A DNA stretch of 64,000 nucleotides, from contig JAYWVB010000024.1 in the NCBI GenBank assembly GCA_039881045.1, forward strand, positions 1-64,000, read 5' to 3'. Source of the DNA: Chaetomium olivaceum (lineage: Eukaryota > Ascomycota > Sordariomycetes > Sordariales > Chaetomiaceae). Both the position numbers and the translations under genes were made by a program. The notes under the pieces were generated by a model. The model worked only from the letters and a program-made list of their open reading frames with translations, made no database searches and was not told the origin of the DNA. Of this stretch, positions 33,636-44,548 are shown one piece after another; position 1 is the first letter of the stretch, and the number at the start of each line of letters is the position of its first letter.

Positions 33636-35678
33636 GGTTGTCTTGGTTGTTTTGGTTGTCTTGGTTGATTTTGAAGATGAAAAGAGTATGAAGCAGAAAG
33701 AGGAAGGGTTTGAGAGGTGCAGGGTCGAGTGGTGATGGTGTGTTGAAGAGCAGTTATGGTGTCGACACGTGTTTTGAGAAACTGTGTTGATGGCTCCGGG
33801 ACAACTGGCACTTGAGCAGTATAAGTCAGTTTAACGTTGACGGAGCCACGATGAGAATGCCCAGGGCCATGTTCTGAAGGTTGTTGATGGAGATGATAAC
33901 AACACAGCGGCTGAAGTTGGGCTGGTCGTTTCGGACATGAAGCACTTCCTCAACCAGCCAACCCCTATTCTGCTCTCAAAGAACAATCCCAAGATCCAGA
34001 CCGGACCAGGCTATCTCCCCCTCGGCACCGACTCATTTTTGGGCGGGTTATCATCAAAGAATACCATCCTCCATGAGACGTAGCATATTGCAGGGGACAA
34101 TGAGAGTGGTAGCGGCGGGTCAGTCAGGTGGCTAAGCGCGTTCCGCAATAGTCGGCCGCCGTTAGTATTGTCCTTTGCCGCGCTCTTGATATTGTTCTCG
34201 AAACGGCCCACAATTCGCTGCGTCGCTGATCACGAAACAACTGATAAGTCGCGACAGCATCTCTGAATTCTGACTAGGCTTTAATTCATCACAGGATAGT
34301 AAATGGTGAAAGCTGAGTTGGGGTACTTGTGATTTGGGGATTGTGTAACTTTGCAGCCAAGTTCCGTGGCCTCCGCTGATTCTCGCCTGACATTTTGCTC
34401 GACATTATCCAAGGCCACTCAAGGATCCCTTTTTTCGTATGGAAGTCGACGTCATGACTTTTTAGCCCGCTATTTTAGGATCGGAGAAGAGCCGTTGCCG
34501 AGAGCTGCTACAAGCTATCAGGGCCAGCCGACCAGGGGTAGATGAAGTTTTCTGTCGATGCCTCAACCCTGCCCACGTCACTTTGCCTGCCTGTTGGCCA
34601 CGGTGACTGACTCCTCTTCGTCTGCTGCGATGAAAAGTTGTGACTTTTGCGGCTGACCCCTGTCCTACAAAGCCCTGTGGCCAAGGCATGGTCGAGACCA
34701 GCCGCGTGTCCCGCTATTCGGACCTCCGGGCTGTGCGACAGTCGGTCTCGGGGTGCAGGGCGAGCCAGGCGGGGCGGAGAGGACGCCGCCCGACATCAAA
34801 CACGATTTTTCAAGCTGTCTCGGCAGTAGGGCTGTGCTCGATGTCACCGTATGTGAGTATGATGCAGAGCCAGTCGTGCGCACCGTAATGGTTGAACTTG
34901 ACAGATTCGGCTCCTCAATGACCCCCAGAGAATCCTGGCTGCGCGGATGCCGGTGCCCGGGAGGGGACCTTGTGTTAAGCCAATCGGCATGGTTGCCTTT
35001 GCGGCCGTCGATCAGCAGCAGCTACGGGCAGCAGTTTGTGGCCTGCGGAGGTCGACAGGGTGACGCATCCCGGGAGGCTGCAGGCTCGAAATGGGTGAGC
35101 TTGGTAATTTTACCGCTAAGAGCGTTCCGAGACGTTCCCAATTGAACATTGTGTGTGAGAATAGGGCTTGGTGCGCGATGTGGTGTTGGGTGCGGCAGTT
35201 ATGTTTAAACTGACATTGGCAGGGGAGGGATGTTTCTGGTTGAGAAAGCTATCCAGATCGGGATGGTGTGAAAGCTTATTGGCACCACACCCAAAAGCCT
35301 CCGAGGGGGGGTGACAACCCAGCATCTTGCCGGGCAATGCCGCTAATACATTTTCTCGGTTGCTAAAGGTGTTCGGTACTTATCAAACCACGAGGGCAAA
35401 GTTCCGTCGGTCGATAATCTGATCATGATGTGCTCTTCCGTTTGTTGATGGTTAGTGTAGGGAAGGGGAAGGGAAGCAGGCAGCGCAGTTGTGAGCCTGG
35501 AATGGATTAACTCCACTGCGGAATACAGTGCCGGAAATTGCAAATTGCGTGATGCAACGGCCCTGTGCGGGGCTTTGGCCGTTTGACTGTCACCTCCATT
35601 TGACACTTTCTCACCCACGCACACCCACACACACCGTTTACCTTGGGATTTCACACTGCCAACCCCTGCAATAGCAAA
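33636..35678. other. Long intergenic region
   Basis: About 2 kb between the receptor and nitrilase 5' ends. Open frames here (for example 34753-35145 plus, 35343-35816 minus) have no recognisable motifs. A CA-rich stretch lies near 35610-35640. I see no gene I can support. Confidence 0.4.
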
Positions 35679-37013
35679 ATGGCGGCCGAAACTAGACAAG
35701 TGAACACATTGAGTGGCCCAAGAGATGAAAATGCGCGAATCGTAGTAAGCTGCCACCTTAGGGTTTAGTGAGAAGGACAGAAGTGTTCCCAACTCTATTG
35801 CTTCTCCTCGACTCACTCCCTCGCCCTCGAGTCACCCTAAAGTGGCACTGGCTTCTTGTCAGCTGACGCTGTCTCTGAGTAGGCCGTTGGCCAGCTGACA
35901 TCAACCTCCGACCTCGCCCATAATCTCGCCCAGTGCCGGATCCTCGTCGAGCAAGCAGTGCAAGCTGGTGCTCAGGTCAGTTCCGTTAACTTTTGCGATT
36001 ATCATCTCCATCTCCGCCACTGCCACAATCTCCCGCTAACTACCTAGTGATGCCCATCAGGTCCTCTTCCTCCCCGAAGCAAGCGACTACATCGCCGCCT
36101 CCGCAGCCGAGAGCATCAGCCTCGCCAAGCCCGTCCACGAGAGCGAATTTGTGTTAGGCCTGCAGGACGAGGCCCGCCGCACGCAGTTGTCTATCCACGT
36201 CGGCGTCCACGAGCCAGCCGGCAACGGCCACAAGCTCAAGAACACTGTTCTTTGGATCAACCAGCGTGGTGAGATCGCGCATCGGTATCAGAAGATCCAT
36301 TTGTTTGATGTCGATATCAATGGCGGGCCGGTGTTGAAGGAGAGCGAGTGTGTATACCATCCTGAGTGATTGTCTGTGGTGTGTGAGGGGTTCTGACTGT
36401 GGTGTCTCCAGGTCCGTCGAGAAGGGCATGCGGATCGAGCCCCCGTTCGACTCGCCCGTTGGGAAGGTTGGATCGACAATATGTTTCGATGTTGGTGTGA
36501 ACTATTTCCGTCGTGTGTCACTCTCTGACGCCTTGTAGCTGCGATTTCCCGAAATCAGCATCGCCCTAAGACGCCTTGGGGCCGACATCATCACCTATCC
36601 CTCTGCTTTTACGGTACCCACCGGCAAGGCACATTGGGAGGTCTTGTTAAGGGCTCGGGCCATCGAGACACAATCCTATGTCGTTGCTGCCGCTCAGGTA
36701 CGTGTTAGGTGTTGCCGTTCATTGTTGGGTTTGCTTGTTGAGTTGTTTGCTGACGCCAACGCAGGTCGGAAAACATAACGAGAAGCGGGTGAGCTACGGC
36801 CACAGCATGATTGTCGACCCGTGGGGTATGGTATTGGCCGACTTGGGGGACGCCGATGATGGTCCAAAAATCGCCACTGCCGTGATCGACCATGTCCTGT
36901 TGCAGACTGTCAGGATGGAGGTGCCCCTACATAGGCGGACGTAAGTGGACCCGCATTGTTAGTTACTCGACCGGCGCTGACCTTACCGCAGAGATGTGTA
37001 TCCAGAAGTTTAA
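35679..37013 (+). CDS. Carbon-nitrogen hydrolase, nitrilase superfamily (Nit-like amidase)
   Basis: Enzymes of this branch hydrolyse amides such as deaminated glutathione or omega-amides; the exact substrate is not clear here. Exons that I can phase are 35883-35975, 36061-36347, 36412-36490, 36539-36697, 36765-36940 and 36992-37013. The first exon is uncertain: ATG 35679 (MAAETRQ, then intron 35700-35882) is the best candidate. The product is about 278 residues, normal for the family. The catalytic Glu is in LFLPEASDYI, the Lys in YQKIHLFDVD and the Cys in GSTICFDLRFPE, the last formed by splicing. The C-terminus RRTDVYPEV is typical. Most likely cytosolic or mitochondrial. Six or seven introns in a short gene is high but every phase is consistent. 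Confidence 0.83.
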
Positions 37014-37768
37014 AGACACTGCAGCCCATCCATTGCACTTCCGCCGGTGCCTTTGGTCCGAGTGCGTCTGTGCTTGATGAAGGGATGCGCTGCTCACCCG
37101 TGATTCGCAGCTCGGTAATTACCTACGCGCGTCGACTTCTCCCGTTTAGTACTGGGCATTTGCCTGCTGTGTGTGGTTGGTTGTCAAAATGTGAAGCAAG
37201 CGATAACCAAACGTAATGATATGTTGACTCGATGATGACATGGCCTGCTTGCTACCTTAATCTTTGGGCCTGACAACTTTGCCGTTCGGCGCTCCCCTTT
37301 ATCGTCGTAGGCTACATTTCACATTCGTATGTTCACAGATTAACCGCGCCCACTGACAAACTGAGTCGGAGTGGGTACAGTTAGGGCTACTGAGTCTGAC
37401 TACCTTATGTATGCAGCCGTCAAATCACGGCATGTGAAGCGACATATATGGCTATTTTGTTGGCCGTCTTCCAACCTTGGAGAGGGTCTTAATTCGAGGA
37501 AGATTCCGGTATCCGACATGTGACCCTCGGGAGAGATCTCAAAAACTACCTAGGTATTGATGCTATTTCTCCGGAGGCGTCCATCCGTCAAGGTCACCGG
37601 CAGGTTGGCGGCACTTATTCAGAGAGGAAACATGTGGATGTGGGTGGAGAATGCAAAGGAGTGTGGTTCCAACCACCGATATCCACCTTATTAATGTCAA
37701 CCTGCACGAACTCCGCCAGCTGGATGCTCTTCTACACTGGTGCGGCTTGTCTCCACAACGGCATTCAC

Positions 37769-37883
37769 GGCAACTTGGCCGAGTGGTCTAAGGCGACGCA
37801 CTCAAGGATTAATACCCTTCCCCTTAAAACGGGGTTGCATTGCGTTCTCGCAAGAGGCGTGAGTTCGAATCTCACAGTTGTCA
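37769..37883 (+). tRNA. tRNA-Leu (CAA) with an intron
   Basis: The acceptor arm GGCAACT pairs with AGTTGTC. The D-arm has GGCCGAGTGGTCTAAGGC, the anticodon stem is ACGCA/TGCGT, and the loop is CT-CAA-G. An intron of about 33 bases (37807-37839) follows the base after the anticodon, the standard position for nuclear tRNA introns. A long variable arm (TCTCGCAAGAG) identifies a class II tRNA. The T-arm GTGAGTTCGAATCTCAC carries the B box. Confidence 0.93.
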
Positions 37884-38742
37884 GCGCGAAATCGAGCCCC
37901 TTTGGGAAGGTTCCGGTTTTATTTTGCTTCCATTTTGCCAATGCCCTAACTTTCTCACCTTATTAACCCATCCTACCACCTGGCTAACCCGTTTTAGCGG
38001 CTATATCAGGCTCCTTGGCTCGGGTGACCGGAATCACTTTTATAGGACCTTCATTCCTTTACGGAGAACACTTAGCAGGCAACGCAGCTCGTGTCGACTA
38101 GCCAACGACAAGATATCGAATTTTTGCGCAGCATGGGGTCTTCGAAATGAACGCCCGCATCGACCCTACGCAATATCAATTAATTCTCGGTTAGAGTTCC
38201 GATACCTGGTATGGTGCATGACAGGCTTCCACCGTGGCGGTCCGGCCCCGGTAAATGTGCCATTTATCCTACTCAGTGGAGGGGAACGTAGCACCAATCA
38301 CAACCAAACTTGGATGCCACTGCCAGTGAGTACAGATTCGAAATTGCCCGAATAAGAACGGAGACGTCGTGTGTCAACGGTAGTTGGCTCAGGAGATCTC
38401 CCCTCGCCCGACCGAGGGCCTGGTTTAAACTTTCCGGTATATGATAATGCGTTTCTAGATGTACGTAGAAACCATCCGAGTGGCGCGCTTGCCCAAAGTA
38501 GGCACCCTCAAACCGTCGGAATGCCGCGGCCAAGAGCCGCATCGGCATCGAGCCTCTCCATTGTGTCCCTGAAGGCCGGATGTAACCTTAGGATTGATCC
38601 CGGAACATAGGTGAGTCTATGTGCTAGCTGTTACTTGGTACTGACTCTCGGAAGATAAGAAGGAGCCTCGTGCCGCTGTAAACTCCAGTAAGACCACCTT
38701 TTCCAACACAACTTCTAGGGGTTTTCAGCAAGAGCCGCAGCC
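37884..38742. other. Intergenic region after tRNA-Leu
   Basis: No gene is supported here. The flank 37014-37768 on the other side of the tRNA is also empty as far as I can see. Confidence 0.4.
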
Positions 38743-39566
38743 ATGCACCTATCTAGTATCCTTTCAGTCTTCGGCTTGGCCACCTTGGCCCTGGCTAGCC
38801 CGGTGGAGATTGCCGAACGTCAAGCCCAGAAGCTGAAGATCAGTAAGTCGCCCTTTCTGCTCCAGCCTACTCCTCTGCTGACAAGACGCCAGTGCCCCTT
38901 GGTGACAGCATCACCGAGATTACCTGCTGGCGCCCCTCGTGTGGGACCAGCTCGCAGAGGCCGGCCTTGCCGACAAGGTGCAATACGTCGGGTCGCAGAA
39001 CAGCAACCCGCAAAACTGCCAGCCCAAGACGGCCAACTGGGACCAGCACCACGAAGGCCACTCGGGCTGGCTAGCTGTTGACATTGCCAACAACTATCTG
39101 ACCAACTGGCTCAAGAGCACGCCCGCCGACATCGTCATGTTCATGCTCGGCACCAACGACGTGGTCCGGGGCAAGACCACCGACGATGTTATTGCCGCCT
39201 ACACCAAGATGGTTGGCATCATCCGCGCGGCAAACCCCAAGACGAAGATCATTGTGAGTTTATCAGTATTGGCATTAACTACCCCCCGAACACTAGAAAC
39301 TAATATCCCCTTCCCCCGGTCAGGTCGACCTCGTAATCCCGCTCTCCTTCTCCAACGCGCCCATCCAGGCCATTAACGCGCGCATCCCCGCCTGGGCCGC
39401 CGGGCTCAACACCACCGAGTCGCCCATCGTCATCGCCGACTGCTACACGGGCTTCCAGACATCCCACCTACGCGACGGTGTGCATCCCAACCTGGAAGGC
39501 GACCGCATCATTGCGTCGAGGGTCGGGCCGTTGTTGTTGGACTATGTGAAGAAGTCGTTGGCGTGA
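38743..39566 (+). CDS. Secreted SGNH/GDSL esterase, CE3-like acetyl xylan esterase (one frameshift)
   Basis: CE3-type enzymes remove acetyl groups from xylan outside the cell. Exon 1 is 38743-38842 with a signal peptide (MHLSSILSVFGLATLALA), exon 2 is 38893-39253 and exon 3 is 39324-39566. Introns are GTAAGT..CCAG and GTGAGT..TCAG. The nucleophile block is PLGDSITEITCWR, block III GTNDV, and the Asp/His pair DGVHPNLEGDR at the C-terminus. After CWRP the frame shifts by one base at the C-run 38933-38936. Five C instead of four would give CWRPLVWDQLAEAG, so one base has been lost. Length is about 234 residues if the frame is restored. It would fit the plant-biomass enzymes also seen at 49.4 kb, but the genes are not clustered. 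Confidence 0.85.
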
Positions 39567-40264
39567 GGGTATTTGGGGAGGGAAGATAGATGAAAGGGAG
39601 GTTGGCGTTGGATAGGGGGTTGGAAACCAGAATAGGGACGAAAAGCAAAAAGAAAAACGGAACTTATTCGCACCGGAGCCAAGTTGCCACTTACAGCCAC
39701 GAATGACATCAGGAGAGAGGTTGATAGCCGTTAAGTTGCAAACCCACAGGGCCAAACAACTTTCCTGGATCTTGGGAAGCCGTTGGTAGTTTTTGAAGGC
39801 TGCTACATTTGGCGAACAGCGATCCGAACGACTTCGTACCTTAGTGTTGACTTTGGGATGGCCTATTGTTTGGACTCTGCGGTAGCCGAACAGTCGTTGT
39901 GCATCTGTAAAAGGGCTTGGGAAAGGTTAGCTTTAGTACAGTGAACCTTTTTAAATAACAAATACTACACGCTGGGCGCGACGTATCGAAGATTGTAATC
40001 AAAGAAGTTCAAGTTATGGATGTTAGAAGTTGTTGTATCAATCGTCTGACAGCTCGCGAAAGGTGGCGGCGGCTGGCGACGATTAGGGTTCCGACTTACG
40101 AGGCTTGTGTCGCTGTTTGCGCCTACCATGTCGCTCCGAACCATGCCAGCAAAAACAGGGTCGATTAACGGCACCAGCAAGTATAGGGAACGAACTTCCA
40201 TGGAATATCGTCGTTTTTTGCCCTTGCTGGTTCCAGTAGCCCTCCTTGGTCGACAACCTCCAAC
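39567..40264. other. Intergenic spacer
   Basis: About 0.7 kb between the esterase and the NLR-like gene, convergent. No supportable feature. Confidence 0.4.
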
Positions 40265-43200
40265 TCAGTTGCCAAACAGACTCCAACTAGCAACGTGACA
40301 TCCGTCCTCCCATTCTCCCCAGTACATTGAAGTCATGCCCGCCCTTTGAAACACCTCGAACAGCCGCCGCAGCGTCTGCGACTCCTCCACTCCCTCGGGG
40401 TCCATTTGCGTGAGAACCTGAGACAACCCTTGTTGTATCTCAAGAGGAATAGGGACTCCGCAAGACTTTCGATCTTGGGCTTTGAGTATTCCCTCGGCTT
40501 CTCGTGTCACCCACAGCAGTTCCTCACCCGGCTCCTGCTCTGCCTCCACAAAGCACATTCGTGCGGGGGTGCCTTTAGGGTGCAGCATCAGAATTAAGCG
40601 TCCCAGCCCCGCCCCGTCCTGAAGAGTGTCTTGAACTTCAAGAAAGGTGTCAATTCCTGGAAACCGGTCCTTCCAGCTTTGGAGCATTCGAGCAAGTATC
40701 ATTGAGAGTGGATAAGCCTGGACAAACCGCATACGCTGAATTCCCTCCACTGGCGTTTTCCATCCCCAGTCATTAAAACGCAGTGGCCTCTCAAACAGGT
40801 GTCCGTTTAAGATCTGGTAGGTGACTCGGAACTCCTCTGCATCGGGATCAGCCCCATTCAACATCAAGAGTCGGATAAGGTCAATGAAGTGTCTGGCCAG
40901 GTTCCAGTCTATCATGGTCGTATCATGGTCCAGCAGCCAGATACTGGAGACGAGACCTTTGAGAGGTGTCTCAAGGACGTACACGGGATCTATACAGATA
41001 GTAATGTACTTGTCTCGGGGTTCAATCCGTCGTGGCCCCTTGCGTGAAGAACAAGCGCCCCGCTCCAGCAGTAATCTGGCGAGCTTGAGACGTGTGTCGA
41101 TGCCCAAGCGGTAAGACATTCCGTCTTCCCGCCGCAAAGATATTTGAGGATAGTTATGCCGACCTCGCAATTGAAAATCATAGTCGTAGTCCTTGATGTT
41201 ACAAACGTGCACTAAAAGCTCGGAAAGTCTTTGCTTTTCCAATTCCAAAGACTGGACCTTAGCGAAGACGAAGGGCCAAATGTTCTGGTTGAGCGATGCC
41301 GCCTCGAGGAGAAAATCATGCTTCCGGTTGACAATGGCTTCATGTCTTGTCCTAAAATCATCCGACCCTGGCGTCTCTTCCTGGAAATCCTCGTAATTGG
41401 TGGGCACTCTGGGGTCTCGGAAAAGCTGGTCAGCTTCGAAGAGCTGCTCACAAAATTGGAACAGTTCTTCACACTCGCCTATCGCGTTTTCTTTGTCTCC
41501 CTCGGGTAGCGCATTAAGTAGCAAAGCGATTGAGGCCAAGTGGCGGCAAAGACGGCCCCGATCCGAGTTGAACCACCTATTTTCGACTTCGACAGTCGGG
41601 GCCACTCGCAACAACCGGCAGCGCGCCAGCTGTGCTGCGGCAAACCTCTGGTGGAGATGTCATTCTGAGATCTTGTGTTTTGTTAGTATGCTCAAGCCTT
41701 CCACTGTGTCCGTTAGGAAGTCGCGGGCAGTCCGGTGGACGAACTCGAGCGCCCGCGGCCCGGGGAATAACTCCTCTCTAGCCTGCCGAGCGTAAGGAAT
41801 CAGGTTGCAATACTCCTTGCCATACCAAGGCTGCATGAAAGAGCGCCCCCTTGTTTCCGGAATCAGGTTGACTAGCAGGAGACCGGCACATCTGATTTCA
41901 ATGTCCCGCATTTTTGTTTTGCACAACTCAACTAACGATGCCGCGAATCCGGGCTCGTAGGGGTTGCAGTATCGAATTCGGTTCGCCATCCCGGTGGTTG
42001 TGGCAATCATTAGAGTCAAAGGATCGTAATTATATGTATCGTCGATGGCCAGATGGAAGTATAGGGCAGCTCGTTCTTGATGCTCGGAACGCTCGCTGTC
42101 ACCGTTTGCCCTGGCCCACATATCGGCGTAGAGTTTGGTGATGTCGCTGGGCAGGCTTTCAATTCGGTGCTGCAGATCGCTAACCATCTCGCCTTGCCAG
42201 AGAGCCTCCAGGACCATTTTAACCGTCAGACAGAGCCAGAGAAAGACTCCCTCAGCCCGTCTAACAAGCTCGGTTACGAGCCAGTCCCGGAACTCGCTCG
42301 GGGTCGGTGGCTTCTCAAAACTGAAAGCGACCCGGTTAGCCCCTGCATTGCGCGCGTGCAGTTTCGAGTCCGGGGACATGGAAATTTGGTATTGAGGTGG
42401 GATGATGATAGTGTCCTCAGCGAATCGCCGGAGGTCGGTATAGTTGAGATGCTCGAGGCGTAGCTGTGGACAGGCCCAGAGTTTCTCCTCTATCAGGGGC
42501 TCCCGACGAGCACCAAGGCACAGTTTGACCTTTCCTTGGAACCCCCGAGGCCGCTTCAGGGCGTCGATGACATTCAGAAGCGCAAGGGTGCCATCCGTTT
42601 GAAGCACCTCGTCGAGCCCATCCAAAAAAGCAGCTATGGACCTCGGGTAGCGTTCTAACACGTCGAGGAGGGTCGATTGAAGTTCTTGGTAGGACCAGTC
42701 CGCGTCTGTATCTTTGTCCGGCGCATGGATGCTGCTGGAAAGAATGCGGTCGAGCGATGCCTTGTCCTCCTCCAGCAGCTGGTAGAGAAGGGAACAAAAG
42801 AGGCCTTTAATGCTCTGCTGCATCTGGGTGCCAGGTCGCCAGAAGAAGTGAGAGACGAAGACAACACCAGGGCTCCACAGCTCTAAGAAACTTCGCGTCT
42901 GGGAGTGGCCCAGGAGATATTTGACCAGCGTCGTTTTCCCTGATCCGGGCTTGCCACTAATCCAGTACTGCGGCTCCGTAGACCGAAGCCAATCCGAGAA
43001 ACTGTCCCAGGGGTGGCCAGCGTCGGCCTCGGCAGGTTTCGCCGCATCAGCCAGTTCTCCAGCATCGCTCCCATCTCTCAGCACCCACTGATACGTCTCA
43101 GGATGCGACTCCGCAACCATAGTCCTGCGTTCGTTCATCCGCTCGAACTTGAGACTACGTAGGAACCGCTCCCTGCGAGCTTCCAACCGTGTATTATGCT

Positions 43201-44044
43201 CTCGCTCGTCCGCACTTCTGGTAGCAGCCTAAATACGATACCCCAGCGACCTCTGAGCCTGGGCCGTAGTGTTTGTAATATGTTTCTTTAAGGACATCTC
43301 CGCCCGCGTAGTCTCTTGCGTAGTGTGTTTCTTTACGGCGTGGGTACCTCCCTTGATCTGGATGGTGATGTTCTTCCTCGTCTGGGCAGCCTCGGCGCGC
43401 ATGAGCCCGGCCGCTTCCGAACGACCGGTGCGGTACTCGTCCACAAACGCTCGTAGGTCCGAATCGAGTTTTTCCAGGCAGCCGTCAGCCTTCTCGGTCT
43501 GCTCGAATATCCGCGTCAGGAGGCCCGTCTGCAGCAATTGTTCCGCATCCAACATGTCCTTTCCCAGCCTATCCAGCCGCCTCTGCCGCCACAATGTTTT
43601 GGCCGTGCTCTTCAGCATCGTCACGAGCTTGTACTTCGTATCTGGGCCATTTAAAAACTTGACCTCCTCGCGCAGATCGCGTGCTGCGTTCATGCACCTG
43701 TTCGCGAGCCCCAGCAGGTGCGTGTCCCGCCTTGGTTGAGCAGCGCCCTTTTGTGCGGCGTCCTGTGAGGCGCTGCGCGAAGCACTCGGCGCCGTCGTCG
43801 TCGGCATTGTAGTCGTCGTCGGCATTGTAGTCGTCGTCGGCATTGTAGTCGTCGTCGGCATCGTCGCTATCCGGATTCGCTTGGAGAGGTCGTCGAGGCG
43901 CGTCGCGTGTTCGGTCAGGGCGGGGTCGAGCTCGCCATTTTCGTACACCTTCCTCACGATATGGATTGTCTCGCGCGCGACGCCGATGACCTGCAAAACA
44001 TTGCACGCCAGGGCGAGCGCCAGGACCGGTTCGAGGCCAGACAT
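40265..44044 (-). pseudogene. NLR-like STAND protein with NACHT NTPase, interrupted by two in-frame stop codons
   Basis: Fungal NLR-like proteins are intracellular sensors; many act in heterokaryon incompatibility or self/non-self recognition. The frame is the same from the ATG at 44044 to the stop at 40265 (about 1,260 codons). It is broken by TAG at 43229-43231 and TGA at 41660-41662. The N-terminal domain (MSGLEPVLALALACNVLQV onwards) resembles the helical effector-type domain of fungal NLRs. After a Thr-rich repeat linker and a coiled-coil-like part comes the NACHT domain: Walker A ISGKPGSGKTTLVKYL and Walker B IAAFLDGLDEV. The helical arm has RALEFVHRTARDFL. The C-terminal part is Leu-rich, with two weak ankyrin-like stretches (LARLLLERGA and IRLLMLNGADPDAEE) and no clear WD or TPR repeats. 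No long intron with good sites removes either stop. Both could come from C-to-T changes (CAG to TAG, CGA to TGA). Confidence 0.75.
43794..43865 (-). repeat. 18-bp minisatellite in the NLR-like linker
   Basis: Four head-to-tail 18-base units, the first three identical and the last degenerate. They encode MPTTTT repeats between the N-terminal domain and the coiled-coil-like segment of the NLR-like protein. The unit length keeps the frame. Confidence 0.9.
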
Positions 44045-44548
44045 GGTCTAACGAAGCTGAATTGAGCGTAGAGATATCCAGACGGAAGGACAGACAGCTC
44101 GTCTCTGGTGTTACGTAGGTCACGGTTGCAGGCTCCTTGCTCAGCCATGCTCGGGCGGCCAATGGCGAGCAGTTATCCAGCCCTCGAGGGCCATTGGTTA
44201 AAACACCATGCACAACAGTTCAGTGAGAAGGGGTGAGGAAAAGAATGGGTGTGTTGCAAAAAGAGTGGGCGACCCAATTAGGTAGTGATTCTGTACCTGG
44301 TAGTTATGTAACCCTGCTCCTGTTTCTCGCCGAAACAAGATGAAAAGGAAAAAAGAAAAGAATAAAAAAAGAGAAAGCATTTTCGGACCGTAGCCACGAG
44401 ACCTCATGGACCGTATCAGACACACAGTAACACTCCCTCAACCACTAACATCCTCTTGAATCAATTAATAGAGGTACCATAATTAAATAACTATACCAAT
44501 TTGAGAATAACTTTGTAACCTATTAACAATATAATACTTTAAGTAACT

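Noticed and set aside
34753..35145. 130-codon plus-strand open frame
   Set aside because: No motif, no start context and no splice partners; treated as chance.
41660..41720. A 57-base intron removing the TGA in the NLR-like gene
   Set aside because: GT..AG and a CTAAC site exist and it keeps frame, but the donor GTGGAA is poor and the removed codons match the family's helical region.
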